Assembly (NCBI GenBank): GCA_963820095.1
Contig: CAWFZA010000028.1
Coordinates: 124,001 to 188,000, forward strand
Length of the DNA: 64,000 bases
Source of the DNA: Roseiarcus sp963820095
GTDB taxonomy: Bacteria > Pseudomonadota > Alphaproteobacteria > Rhizobiales > Beijerinckiaceae
Direction: 5' to 3'
In this document: positions 1 through 8,681 of the stretch, one piece after another
Numbering within the stretch: the first letter of the stretch is position 1
Layout: every line of letters begins with the position of its first letter
Position numbers and translations under genes: made by a program
Notes under the pieces: model-generated
Databases searched by the model: none
What the model saw: the letters and a program-made list of their open reading frames with translations, nothing else
Told to the model about the DNA's origin: nothing

Positions 1-244
1 TCTCGGCGCCGACCTGCACCACCGTCACAAGAGGATTGAAGCGGCGCTTGCGCTGCTCGATCTCCGCTGCATGCGCCGCTTTCGGTGCGCTCTGACCTGA
101 AGCGGGTTCGGCATACACCACAGCGTCCCTCAACGGCGCGCCGCTCGCATCGCTCACCGTCACCGAAAGCGACGCCGCCGAAGCGACAGCTGGCCCCGCC
201 AGCACGAACAGGATAAGCGTATTGCACAAGCAGCCTAAGGTCAT
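1..244 (-). CDS. Secreted cupredoxin-like protein, N-terminal part (cut by window edge)
   Basis: The gene starts at an ATG on the minus strand and runs off the left edge, leaving 81 codons. It opens with a hydrophobic signal peptide (LILFVLAGPAVASA around residues 10-23). A beta-rich stretch with SLSVTVSDASGAPLRDAVVY follows, then EIEQRKRRFNPLVTVVQVGA. This arrangement is typical of periplasmic plastocyanin/cupredoxin-like proteins, often labelled methylamine utilisation proteins. The copper ligands would lie further on, outside the window, so the metal site cannot be checked. It has the same orientation as proS, about 100 bases downstream of it. Confidence 0.6.
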   Translation of the reverse strand, partial: MTLGCLCNTLILFVLAGPAVASAASLSVTVSDASGAPLRDAVVYAEPASGQSAPKAAHAAEIEQRKRRFNPLVTVVQVGAE

Positions 245-261
245 TACCCGAGGCCCCGCAC

Positions 262-341
262 GCAGGGACCGGCGGCGGGTCGAGGGGCGCCTGACGACCC
301 TCTGGATGGCTTCGCTGCGCTCGCAATGACGGAGCCCTGCA
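262..341. repeat. Intergenic remnant of a common Rhizobiales repeat
   Basis: The gap between proS and the cupredoxin gene contains GGATGGCTTCGCTGCGCTCG followed by CAATGACGG. From memory this resembles a dispersed, partly palindromic intergenic motif common in Rhizobiales genomes. No other full copy was noticed in this window, so only the resemblance supports the call. Confidence 0.35.
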
Positions 342-1670
342 TCACCCCTGCCCGCCGAGTTTTGCGATCGCCGCATCGACGCTGATCAGCTCGCGCTCGC
401 CGCCGCGGCGGCTCTTGAGCTCGACCTTGCCCTCGGCGAGGCTCTTCGGGCCGACGATGACCTGGTGGGGCGCGCCGACCAGATCCATGGTGGCGAATTT
501 CGCGCCCGGCCGCTCGTCGCGGTCGTCATAGAGCACGTCGACGCCCGCCTTTTCGAGTGACGCGTAGATGCGACCGCAAGCCCCGTCGCAGGCGGCGTCG
601 CCGACCTTCAGGTTGATCAGCCCGACGCGAAAGGGCGCGGCGGCCTCGGGCCAGATCGGGCCGTTCTCGTCGTGATTGGCCTCGATCAGCGCGGCGGCGA
701 GCCGCGTCGGGCCGATGCCATACGAGCCCATATGCACCGAATGCTCCTTGCCGTCCGGTCCATTGACCACCGCCTTCATGGGAGCGGAATATTTGGTTCC
801 GAAGTAGAAAATATGGCCGACCTCGATCCCGCGAGCGGAAATCCGGTCTTTCGGATCGAGCTTCTCGAAGGCGGCCTCGTCGTGTTTGTCGGACGTCGCG
901 GCGTAGAGGGAGGTCCATTTGTCGACGACCCCCTGCATCGTCTCGGCATTATCGAAGTCGATGTCCTCGGGCGGCGGCGTAAAGGACAGATAGTCGCGGT
1001 GGCAGAACACCTCGCTCTCGCCGGTCGACGCCAGAATGATGAACTCATGGGAAAGGTCACCGCCGATCGGACCGGATTCCGCCCGCATGGGGATGGCGGT
1101 GAGGCCGAACCGCGCGAACGTGCGCAGGTAAGCGGTGAACTCCTTGTTGTAGGAATGGCGAGCCCCGGCGAGATCGAGATCGAAAGTGTAGGCGTCCTTC
1201 ATCAGAAACTCGCGCGAGCGCATGACCCCGAAGCGCGGCCTCACCTCGTCGCGGAACTTCCACTGGATGTGATAGAGGTTGAGCGGCAGATCCTTGTAGG
1301 AGCGCACCGAGGCGCGGAAAATCTCGGTGATCATCTCCTCGTTGGTCGGCCCGTACAGCATGTCGCGATCGTGCCGGTCGCGGATCCGCAACATCTCCTT
1401 GCCGTAATCGTCGTAGCGCCCGCTTTCGCGCCAGAGGTCCGCCGACTGGATGGTCGGCATCAGGACTTCGATCGCCCCGGCGCGGTTCTGCTCCTCGCGA
1501 ATGACGGCGCAGATCTTGTGCAAGACCCGGACGCCGAGCGGCAGCCAGGCGTAACTGCCCGCCGCCTCCTGTCGGATCATGCCGGCGCGCAGCATCAGCC
1601 GATGCGAGACGATTTCAGCCTCTTTTGGCGTCTCCTTCAGAATGGGCAGGAAATAACGGGAAAGACGCAT
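342..1670 (-). CDS. proS: Prolyl-tRNA synthetase, short alphaproteobacterial type
   Basis: This class II aminoacyl-tRNA synthetase charges tRNA-Pro in the cytoplasm. The 442 residues match the short form that lacks the YbaK-like editing insertion between motifs 2 and 3. Visible landmarks are MRLSRYFLPILKETP at the start, the ATP-site region with YGPTNEEMITEIF, RPRFGVMRSREFLMKDAYTF (motif 2 region), and GSYGIGPTRLAAALIE (motif 3). A C-terminal anticodon-binding domain starts near VGLINLKVGD. An ATG 23 codons further upstream is possible, but MRLSRYF is the conserved family start. The reading frame is intact. Loss of the editing insertion is normal in alphaproteobacteria, where a free-standing editing protein usually helps. 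Confidence 0.97.
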   Translation of the reverse strand: MRLSRYFLPILKETPKEAEIVSHRLMLRAGMIRQEAAGSYAWLPLGVRVLHKICAVIREEQNRAGAIEVLMPTIQSADLWRESGRYDDYGKEMLRIRDRHDRDMLYGPTNEEMITEIFRASVRSYKDLPLNLYHIQWKFRDEVRPRFGVMRSREFLMKDAYTFDLDLAGARHSYNKEFTAYLRTFARFGLTAIPMRAESGPIGGDLSHEFIILASTGESEVFCHRDYLSFTPPPEDIDFDNAETMQGVVDKWTSLYAATSDKHDEAAFEKLDPKDRISARGIEVGHIFYFGTKYSAPMKAVVNGPDGKEHSVHMGSYGIGPTRLAAALIEANHDENGPIWPEAAAPFRVGLINLKVGDAACDGACGRIYASLEKAGVDVLYDDRDERPGAKFATMDLVGAPHQVIVGPKSLAEGKVELKSRRGGERELISVDAAIAKLGGQG

Positions 1671-1880
1671 GACAATTCCAACGCGTTCGATTCGGCGGGA
1701 TCGGGCGCACCTATTGACCGCTCTGGGACCGGTTGACAAGCTCGATTCGGCGGCCGTCGGCGCGCGGTGGGCCCGGTTCCGCCCCTCCTCTTTTCGATCC
1801 GGCCGGCCGACGCGCTAGCCGTCGTCCATCACCCGCCCGAGCCCGTCGCGACCCCAGAGGAAATGAGCGTGACAGCCGGT

Positions 1881-2456
1881 TCAATTCTGAAGAATTTTTT
1901 GTCCTTTGATGATGACGTCCCCTGACGCCTTGATGGTTATCTGCTTGCCTTCGATCGTAATCTCGCCATTCTTCTTCATGGTGATCGTCGCCAAGCCAGT
2001 CTTCAGCACGATCTGATCGCCGGCTAGAATCGTGAGTATCTTGCCGACCTCCAGCGTCTCGTTATCCCTCACGCTGGTCGAGCGATCCTTGCCAATCGAC
2101 GTCGTCTCGTTCCCCGCCACATCGATCGACTGATCCTTGCCCACGCTGATCGACTGCGAGGCGCCAATCGAAATCGTGCGCGCCGCGCCGACGGTGATCG
2201 CCTCCCCTGCCCCCACCGTGTGGGTCCGCGCATTGCCGACGGTGAGCTCATCGTTAAGCCCCACCGTATGGACGCGATTCATGCCGACCGTGACCGTTTC
2301 GTTCGCTTGAACCGTGTCTGTACGGTTCTTGTCGATGGTGATCGTTTCGTTCCCTTGGACCGTCTCTGCGCGGTCCTTGTCGATGGTGATCGTCTCGTTC
2401 CCTCGGACCGTCTCTATGCGGTCCTGATCAACGGTGATCGTCAGGCCCACTGTCAT
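1881..2456 (-). CDS. Orphan VgrG/gp5-type beta-helical needle protein
   Basis: The 191-residue protein consists of octapeptide repeats of the form VGxxxxxx, grouped in 16-residue units such as GNETITIDKDRAETVQ, from about residue 7 to 138. The tail (GLATITMKKNGEITIEGKQI and on) matches the C-terminal end of VgrG spike proteins (DUF2345-like). In VgrG and T4 gp5 such repeats form a three-stranded beta-prism needle. Here the needle stands alone: no Rhs/gp44-like core precedes it and no other type VI secretion gene is in the window. The ATG has a good GGGAGG ribosome site seven bases upstream, so it looks like a real gene rather than a broken end. Its function is unknown. It could be a remnant, a surface adhesin or a separate spike tip. 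Confidence 0.75.
   Translation of the reverse strand: MTVGLTITVDQDRIETVRGNETITIDKDRAETVQGNETITIDKNRTDTVQANETVTVGMNRVHTVGLNDELTVGNARTHTVGAGEAITVGAARTISIGASQSISVGKDQSIDVAGNETTSIGKDRSTSVRDNETLEVGKILTILAGDQIVLKTGLATITMKKNGEITIEGKQITIKASGDVIIKGQKILQN
1881..2456. repeat. 48-bp tandem coding repeats
   Basis: About eight imperfect direct repeats of 48 bases run through the needle gene, best conserved between about 2290 and 2450, where units such as GATGGTGATCGTTTCGTTCC recur. They encode two octads of the VG repeat each. The regular period comes from protein structure and is not a CRISPR array. Confidence 0.8.
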
Positions 2457-2561
2457 CGCTGCCTCCCTTGTCCGGCCTCCAATCTTCAGTAGGCGCTGGC
2501 GCGACCAATGCCCAGACGACCCGCCATTTCGCGCGAGTTCAGCGCCGGAAGCTCAGATCGG

Positions 2562-3264
2562 TCAATTCCCGGAGGCGCGCGACAGCACTGTGAGGCGGAG
2601 GGTTTTGCGCGTTCGGAATCCAAGCCGCTCATAAAGGGCGATGGCGGGATTGTCCGTGAACACGTGCAGGAAGGGCGCCGCGCCATCTGCGCGAAGCTTG
2701 CGGACGAGCCAAGCGACGAGGAACGCGGCATAGCCTTTGCCGCGATGCTCGGGGCTGACGCAGACCGCGCTGATCTCAACCGCGCGATCGAGCCGCATGC
2801 GTTCACCGGCCATGGCGGCGAGCGCGCCATCGACCCGAACGCCAATGTATTGACCAAGCTCTTGCGTGCGCGGACCGAATGGGCCGGGCTGAGTCTGCTC
2901 CGTGAGACGCAGCATCTCGGGAACGTCACTTGCGCCGAGCACGATAGGCGCGGGACCCCTCGGAAGCGCTGGCGTCTCGCCGTCAGCGACCATCTGCAGG
3001 ATCGGCGCTTCCCGCACGATTTCGAGGCCCGGAAAAGGCTTGAGCTTGTCGACCGTGACCAAGGCGACGCGCCCGTCTTGCGGAATGAGCGCGCATAGGG
3101 CCGCAAACGCTTCGGGCAACTCGCCAGCCGTCGCTCCGAAGGGCGCGATGTCGGGCGGAAAACGGAGCGCGAGCGGCCCTCCTTCGGGCAAACTGGCGGT
3201 CGCCGGTTGTGAGCGCCGACCAGACGGGGCGATTGAGGGCTCTTTCCTGCGCGGCGCTCAGCAT
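2562..3264 (-). pseudogene. GNAT (FR47-type) acetyltransferase, one frameshift
   Basis: This is a putative acetyl-CoA dependent N-acetyltransferase. The N-terminal piece in one frame reads MLSAAQERALNRPVWSALTT. The body in another frame continues PEGGPLALRFPPDIAPFG and carries the acetyl-CoA loop (SPEHRGKGYAAFLV) and the terminal NPAIALYERLGF motif. The two halves fit a family whose members open RPVWSALTT and continue to PDIxPF. They are joined if one T is removed from a TTT run near position 3190. A TTG there could also serve as a weak internal start, giving a 209-residue protein without the conserved N terminus. I favour a one-base insertion, real or artefactual. Confidence 0.75.
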
Positions 3265-3330
3265 GGCGAGCCTATCCGACCGGGTAACCACAGTCGAAGG
3301 CTCGTCTGAGGATTTCCTCCGAAGCTCCTG

Positions 3331-4340
3331 CTACGCAAACCTAAATTCGCTCACATGCCGGTACTCGTCCTCCGGCCGCAGCACGCAATTGGTGAAATGG
3401 CGCCGGTTCGGCGAATCGGGAAAAGCCTGCGGCTCGAGCGCGAGGCCGGCATGCGCCCCGTAGTGCTGGCCGTCCAAACCGGGCGCGGGACAATCGAGGG
3501 GCGCCGCGGAGTAGAACTGGACGCCGGGCTCGGTCGAAAACAGGCTCATCGTCAGGCCGTTCTTCGGCGAACGGAGCGCCGCAATTTGCGCCAGACCGTC
3601 TTCGCCCCATTCAAGCGCCGCGACGAAATTGGTGTCGTAGGGCGTGAGCGTCGGAATTGCGAACGGTGCGGGGGGCGCGAAAGTCATAAGGAGTGCCGGC
3701 GACGGCGCGGATTTCGCCGGTCGGGATCAGCTCGGCGTCGGCGGGCGTGTAGAAGTCCGAAAACAGCGTCAGCTCGTGGTCGAGAATGTCGGGCGAGCCG
3801 TCGAGGTTGAAATAGCTGTGCTGGGTGAGATTGACGATCGTCGGGCGGTCCGAGACCGCCGAGAGTTCGACCCGAAGCGTCGCGGGCTCGATGAGGCGGT
3901 AGACGCAAGTCGCGGTGAGAGCGCCGGGAAAACCGGCGTCGCCGTCCGGCGATTCGAGGATCAGCTCGACGGATGACGTGTCATAGGCGCCGAGCTTCCA
4001 GATCCGGTGGCCAAATCCATGCGGGCCGCCGTGCAGCGTATGCTTCTGGCCGGGCCTGCGCTCGAGCTCATAGGCGACTCCGTCGAGGACAAACCGGCCG
4101 TTGGCGATCCGGTTGGCGAACCGTCCCGGAACCGCGCCGAAAGACGGCGAGTAGTTTGAGGTAGTCGTCCAGCGTGTTGAGGCCGAGCACGACGCGCTGC
4201 AATCCGTTGGAGGCCGGCACGACGAGGTCGCGCACCACCGCGCCATAGGTCAGGATTTTCGCGCTCGCTCCTGCCTGGGAGGCGATCGTGACCTCGAACA
4301 CCGGCGCTTGATCGATCTGACCGAAAGCAGTTGCGCTCAT
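3331..4340 (-). pseudogene. galM: Aldose 1-epimerase (mutarotase), two frameshifts
   Basis: This enzyme interconverts alpha and beta anomers of galactose and glucose. Three pieces in different frames line up with one protein: MSATAFGQIDQAPVFEVTI to LDDYLK; then YSPSFGAVPGRFANRIANGR through YDFRAPRT; then PYDTNFV to the end. Catalytic features are kept: HTLHGGPHGF and LTQHSYFNLDG (the two histidines) and GLALEPQAFPDSPN (the glutamate). One extra base near 4157 and one near 3642 would explain both breaks. The start ATG has GGGGGA upstream. With all functional residues present, sequencing indels are as likely as true decay. Confidence 0.85.
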
Positions 4341-4380
4341 TTGATCCCCCATTGCTGCGCTATCCATAAGGCCGCGCCTC

Positions 4381-5057
4381 TCAGCCCCATCCCGTCGCCG
4401 GCGCCTGCGCGTCCGTGCGGTCGAGCTCGGCGCGCACCGAGGCGAAGACCTCGCGAAACATCGCTTCCGTCAGCACGCCGGTATTGGTGTTGTAGCGCGA
4501 GCAATGATAGCTGTCGAAGAGGCTGACGCCGGGCGTGAGCGGATGGCGCGCGCCATGAGCGAAGGGAAATTTCGCCAAGGGCATTTTGAACGCGCGCAAC
4601 GTGGTTTCATGCGCGATCCGTCCAAGCGCGACCACGGCCTTGAGCCGAGGCATCCCCGAGATCGCCGGCGTGAGATAGCGGCGGCAAGTCGCGATTTCCT
4701 GCTGGCGCTCGGCTTGTTCTGCGGCGGAACGCAGCGCACCGCGTTGATGATCGCGCAGTCGAGGAGTGTCAGCCCATCATCGGGCCTGCGATCGTACGTG
4801 CCGCATGCGAAGCCGAACGCGATCAGCGTCGAGTAAAGAAGCTCGCCTGCGTAGTCGCCGGTGAACGGACGCCCCGTCCGGTTGGCGCCGCGCAATCCCG
4901 GCGCAAGGCCGATGATCGCCAGTCGCGCATCGGCCTCGCCAAAGGTCGGAACCGGCGCGTTCCAAAAGTCCGGGAAGGCCGCCCGGTTCGCGGCCCGGAA
5001 CGCCGCGAGCCGCGGACAATCCGGGCAATCGCGCGACGGGCCTGGGTCGAAAGCCAC
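4381..5057 (-). pseudogene. Type 5 uracil-DNA glycosylase (UdgB-like), one frameshift
   Basis: The product removes uracil and related deaminated bases from DNA, with an iron-sulfur cluster expected from its cysteines (CPDCPR near the start). Motif GLAPGLRGANRTGRPFTGD is the uracil-binding/catalytic loop, and HCSRYNTNTG is the C-terminal motif. The frame breaks near 4708. VPPQNKP in the upstream frame continues as ERQQEIATCRRYLTPAISG in the next frame, as if CCGGAG had lost one G. Translation would start at a GTG. The gene lies 14 bases downstream of the NYN-domain gene and is probably co-transcribed with it, an association seen in related genomes. Confidence 0.85.
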
Positions 5058-5071
5058 CTGGCTTTCGACGG

Positions 5072-5677
5072 CTACTCGCGCAGTTCCTCGGCCGGCTGCT
5101 GGACCGGTCCGAACTGGCCTCGGCGATGGTCGAGAGGACGCTGCGGACGGTCGCCGGGATCGCGTCCGATCCTCTGAATCAGATGGGCGAGGTCGATGAA
5201 TTCATCCGCCTGACGGCGCAACTCATCCGCCACCATCGGCGGCTGGGTCGAAATCGTCGATACGACAGCGACCCGAACGCCCTTACGCTGGATCAACTCG
5301 ACAAGCGATCGGAAATCGCCGTCACCGGAGAACAGGACCATAAGGTCGAGATTCGGCGCCATGTCCAAGGCGTTGACCGCGAGCTCGATATCCATGTTGC
5401 CCTTGACTTTGCGGCGCCCGGTCGAGTCGACAAATTCCTTCGTCGGCTTGGTCACGACCGAATAGCCGTTGTAGTCGAGCCAGTCGACCAGCGGCCGAAC
5501 AGAGGAATATTCCTGATCGTCGACCAAAGCAGTATAATAAAAGGCTCGAATCAAGCGTCCCTTCGACTGAAATTCCCTCAACAGGCGCTTGTAGTCGATG
5601 TCGAACCCCAGAGCTTTCGCGCTGGCGTAGAGATTTGCCCCGTCAATAAACAGGGCGATCCGTTCCAATGATGACAT
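5072..5677 (-). CDS. NYN-domain (LabA/DUF88) putative ribonuclease
   Basis: The 201-residue protein has the PIN-like NYN fold. Acidic metal-binding positions are visible in ALFIDGANLY (residues 7-16), KGNMDIELAVNAL (about 92-104) and LFSGDGDFRSLVE (about 114-126). The family is thought to act as single-strand-specific ribonucleases in RNA turnover. The last 30 residues are polar and arginine-rich (GDRPQRPLDHRRG) and probably disordered. Its frame is intact. In alphaproteobacteria this gene often sits near rpoZ/smpB and a uracil-DNA glycosylase; here only the glycosylase is present. Confidence 0.85.
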   Translation of the reverse strand: MSSLERIALFIDGANLYASAKALGFDIDYKRLLREFQSKGRLIRAFYYTALVDDQEYSSVRPLVDWLDYNGYSVVTKPTKEFVDSTGRRKVKGNMDIELAVNALDMAPNLDLMVLFSGDGDFRSLVELIQRKGVRVAVVSTISTQPPMVADELRRQADEFIDLAHLIQRIGRDPGDRPQRPLDHRRGQFGPVQQPAEELRE

Positions 5678-6130
5678 AGTGAGGTTCTTTTCGAGTTTGG
5701 ATGTTTACCATGGATTGGCGGTTTATGAGGGCCGTCGGGCGGCCCCCGCGACATGACATTTTCATGAAACCACGATCAAGTCTGAAATGAGACCTGGCGT
5801 GGGCGTTCTCCTCAATTGTTTGATTTCTCCCACGAAAATAAGGGCTCAGTGGATGGGCCCTTCGTCACTGCAATTCCAAATCTCAAAGAAGTGACAAGCG
5901 AAGCAACGCGCCAATATAGGGTTTGTTCAAACTGAAATCAAAGGGATATTCCGCATTTCTCGCGCCCCTCGCCAATTCACCGCCTTTCCAGCGCCGGCGC
6001 GCGGCAGGCCTCAAGGCAAGGATGAAGGATTGACGAGTCCGTCCGGCCAGCGTTTGGTATAGATGCATTCGCCGCCGAATAGCCGGGCGCGATGGCGATT
6101 TCCTGGCTACGGGGCTTCGACGGAGGGCTT
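5678..6130. other. Intergenic region, divergent 5' regions
   Basis: About 450 bases separate two divergent genes. The DNA is less GC-rich than its surroundings (for example 5750-5960) and must hold promoters for both sides. A short hairpin (GGGCCG/CGGCCC at 5729-5745) lies in the leader of the NYN gene. The possible reading frames have no recognisable protein content. I see no known RNA gene. Confidence 0.5.
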
Positions 6131-6982
6131 ATGAAACTCGCACGATATGGCAGGGCAGGTAAGGAAAAGCCGGCGCTGGTCGACGGAAGCGGAAAATTGC
6201 GGGACCTGAGCGAGGTGGTGAGCGACATCGACGTCGATGCGCTCGGGCCACGCTCCCTGGCCCGCCTGGCCAAGCTCAAGCCGGAATCGCTGCCTGCGGT
6301 GCGCGGCGCGCCCAGGATCGGGCCCTGCATCGCCCAGGTTGGCAATTTCATAGCCGTCGGGCTCAATTACGCCGACCATGCGGCCGAATCCAACATGCCG
6401 GTGCCCAAGGAGCCTGTGCTGTTCAACAAGGCCCGGTCCTGCGTCGTCGGGCCGAACGACGACGTCATGATCCCCAAAGGTTCGACAAAGACCGATTGGG
6501 AGGTCGAGCTCGCGATCGTGATCGGCACGCGCGCCAGCTACGTCAGCGAGAGCGCGGCGCTCTCCCATGTCGCGGGCTTCTGTGTTTGCAATGACGTGTC
6601 GGAGCGCGAATTTCAGCTTGAGCGATCCGGCCAGTGGATGAAGGGCAAGGGTTCGCCGACTTTCGGGCCGCTTGGGCCATGGCTGGTCACGCCGGACGAA
6701 ATCCCGAACGTGCAGGGGCTCGGCATGTGGCTCGACGTCAACGGCGAGCGGATGCAGACCGGATCGACGAAGACCATGGTGTTCAGCGTCAAGACGCTCA
6801 TCTCCTACATCTCGCAATTCATGATCATCGAGCCCGGCGACGTCATCACCACCGGGACGCCGCCCGGGGTCGGCCAGGGGAAGAAGCCGCCGCGTTTCCT
6901 CAAAGCCGGCGATACCATGTCGCTGGGGATTGACGGGCTCGGGCAGCAAACTCAAAACGTGGTCGCCTGGAAGGCGGCCTGA
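6131..6982 (+). CDS. Fumarylacetoacetate hydrolase (FAH) family protein
   Basis: The 283-residue cytoplasmic enzyme belongs to the FAH superfamily, whose members hydrolyse C-C bonds or isomerise beta-keto acids (for example ureidoglycolate lyase, diketo-deoxyfuconate hydrolase). The metal site is visible in TDWEVELAIV (Glu124, Glu126) and CNDVSERE (Asp155). GEPG-like loops (IIEPGDVITTGTPPGVGQG) close the active site. The chosen ATG has GGAGGG five bases upstream; an earlier ATG 13 codons upstream lacks one. The substrate cannot be read from the sequence. A small membrane protein gene follows ten bases later. Confidence 0.9.
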   Translation: MKLARYGRAGKEKPALVDGSGKLRDLSEVVSDIDVDALGPRSLARLAKLKPESLPAVRGAPRIGPCIAQVGNFIAVGLNYADHAAESNMPVPKEPVLFNKARSCVVGPNDDVMIPKGSTKTDWEVELAIVIGTRASYVSESAALSHVAGFCVCNDVSEREFQLERSGQWMKGKGSPTFGPLGPWLVTPDEIPNVQGLGMWLDVNGERMQTGSTKTMVFSVKTLISYISQFMIIEPGDVITTGTPPGVGQGKKPPRFLKAGDTMSLGIDGLGQQTQNVVAWKAA

Positions 6983-6992
6983 GCCCTTCGAA

Positions 6993-7316
6993 ATGAAGCG
7001 CCTCAAGTCGTGGACGGGGGCAGTCTTCGCCGCCGTCTACGCCCTGGCGTTCATCGCGCTCTATGTCGAGTACCTGCGGCGCTCGGGAACCTGGTTCGCC
7101 GACCTTCCGCTGTCGCTCATCGCCCTGCCGTTCACGCTCGTCATGCGGACGGTGAACGGCGGCTCATTCGACTTCGGCGGCGACATGACAGGACGCGTGA
7201 TCGCCGCGGGCCTGTTCGGCTTGGCGCTCGCCTATCTCGCGGGCCTGATTATCGAGACGATCGTTCGCCTGGTCTTGCGATTGGTCTTGGACTCGCGCGC
7301 GCCGCATCCGCGCTGA
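6993..7316 (+). CDS. Small membrane protein of unknown function
   Basis: The 107-residue protein has three likely membrane helices: about residues 7-26 (TGAVFAAVYALAFIALYVEY), 38-50 (LSLIALPFTLVM), and 68-90 (VIAAGLFGLALAYLAGLIIE). A basic C-terminal tail follows. No family is recognised. It starts ten bases after the FAH gene and is probably co-transcribed. The ATG chosen lies just outside the upstream coding region. Confidence 0.6.
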   Translation: MKRLKSWTGAVFAAVYALAFIALYVEYLRRSGTWFADLPLSLIALPFTLVMRTVNGGSFDFGGDMTGRVIAAGLFGLALAYLAGLIIETIVRLVLRLVLDSRAPHPR

Positions 7317-7806
7317 CACAGCGTCAGAGCGATTGGCGTTTTGCAGGGGGCAGTTCGGCTCCGGCTGGCGACGAGCCCGCGGCCTTCATCCGATGAATCG
7401 GTTTGGAATTTCTCGGACCTCCGCCGTTTCGCCGCCAAAACCCCCGTTATTGAGGTCGGAATCGCTTGGATTTCCTTGGATTCTCTCGTCCGAATCGTGA
7501 CTTATCAATGAGTTACGCTGGATTTCCGCAAAAGGAAAATTAGCGGGGCCTTTTCCTCGGGCGTCAAGATGCGCGGCGCCGGAAGTCTGTCGTCGAGGCC
7601 AATTCGAAAGCGCAGGATTGTTCATGAGGCCGAGCTTAGCAAGGTTTCTGATTTTCTGCAACAAATTGTCGTCGACCAAGCCACTTCCCTTCTCGCCGCC
7701 TCAATCCAAAGTGCGCGGAACTGGGATCGGCGAGTGCGGCGCCGCTGTTGACGAAGAGATCAAGCTTCGGCGTCGGCAGGGTCCTGCCCAAATTTGGAAA
7801 ATCACC
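7317..7806. other. Intergenic region with no supported gene
   Basis: About 490 bases lie between a plus-strand and a minus-strand gene, so both run into this stretch. Several short frames exist but none has a ribosome site, signal peptide or family motif. The sequence reads like degenerate DNA. No terminator hairpin with a T run was found. Confidence 0.5.
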
Positions 7807-8025
7807 TCATCCCTTCCGAACGCACATGGTCTTGATGAACTCGCCCGCAGCGAGATTCCGAAACACGGCTATTCCACCCAGCGACCACTGCGCTTGGATG
7901 TTGCACATGATCTCGTTGGGGACTTCGCCGATGATCGCGACGTCGCGCGAGTATCCAGGTTCTGGCCCACAGTCCTGAGGCTGCATACCCGCGACACAGA
8001 TCATGGCGACAATTTGGAAGATCAC
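7807..8025 (-). CDS. Small hypothetical protein, possibly exported
   Basis: The frame gives a 72-residue protein starting at a GTG with GGAGG eight bases upstream (MIFQIVAMICVAGMQPQDCG). It has a short hydrophobic N-terminal stretch and three later cysteines. The ending AAGEFIKTMCVRKG resembles the end of the small secreted protein encoded next to it (EDQYVKVACASET), so the two may be distant paralogues. The function is unknown. A longer start ten codons upstream (TTG) is less likely. Confidence 0.5.
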   Translation of the reverse strand: MIFQIVAMICVAGMQPQDCGPEPGYSRDVAIIGEVPNEIMCNIQAQWSLGGIAVFRNLAAGEFIKTMCVRKG

Positions 8026-8214
8026 TGGCTCAACCTCCGCGTTCGACGGCTGCAAGACACGAAAGACCGAGTGGACTACCGCCCGACCAGGCCATCACTT
8101 GAGGAAGGGAAACGAATTGGTTGGGAATCCCTGTAACGGCGGGGAGAATCCCAAAGCAAAGGGTGGGGGCGAGGAGATTCTTTGTCAGGGAACGCCGTCC
8201 CCCACCCCCGCCTC

Positions 8215-8532
8215 TCAGTCGCTCTGCGCGGTTTCACTGGCGCAGGCGACCTTGACGTATTGGTCTTCGCGCATCGCCACACCAGACCCGGCAAGCAGCT
8301 CCTGGCTCTGAACGCCGCAGCCAATCCGTCCCGGCGACGCCAAGCCGATGAGGGTTTCAACCGCGCTGTGCGCGTCGCAGTCTGCCGGCGCGATCGTTCC
8401 GGAGCAGACGAGGATGGCCCCCGCCGGCGCGCGGTCGTAGCGGAACTCGCTGACCTGGCGCTCCCCAGCGCGTGCGCCGGTCCCGGCGACGAGCATCACG
8501 ATGCAAGCCGCAAATGCGTGAACCTGTGCCAT
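8215..8532 (-). CDS. Small secreted hypothetical protein
   Basis: The 105-residue protein starts at an ATG preceded by GGGGAA. It has a clear signal peptide (MAQVHAFAACIVMLVAGTGA) with cleavage likely after ARA near residue 22. The mature part carries four cysteines (CSGT, DCDAH, GCGVQ, VACAS), suggesting disulfides in the periplasm. No family is recognised. Its C-terminal pattern (R-E-D-Q-Y-V-K-x-x-C) is shared with the small protein upstream. Confidence 0.65.
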   Translation of the reverse strand: MAQVHAFAACIVMLVAGTGARAGERQVSEFRYDRAPAGAILVCSGTIAPADCDAHSAVETLIGLASPGRIGCGVQSQELLAGSGVAMREDQYVKVACASETAQSD

Positions 8533-8681
8533 TGTCACTTCCCCTGGTGGGCTCCCGGAAGCAGGAGCGATCGGCGGGAAGGATCGGCGAAGCGTGTAAG
8601 CGGCGGATGCCGGACGTGTAACAGTCGTGTAATATTCAAGCGACCGGGCTGTGATTCCGCGTATCGGGATGGGTCGACGCC

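Noticed and set aside
672..1736. A 354-codon open frame on the plus strand
   Set aside because: It lies antisense to the intact proS gene and has no family motif. Long antisense frames are expected in GC-rich DNA.
1881..2456. Regular 48-bp repeats resembling a CRISPR array
   Set aside because: The period equals two protein octads, there are no unique spacers, and the frame is open throughout. No cas genes are present.
4381..5677. UDG and NYN genes, with the nearby Lhr helicase, as a possible nucleic-acid defence module
   Set aside because: UDG and NYN are a common housekeeping neighbourhood in alphaproteobacteria, and Lhr is 33 kb away. No toxin, restriction or sensor gene accompanies them.
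7618..8136. A 172-codon plus-strand frame in the 7.3-8.1 kb gap
   Set aside because: No ribosome site or known motif. It overlaps the better supported small minus-strand gene, which has GGAGG and a shared C-terminal pattern with its neighbour.
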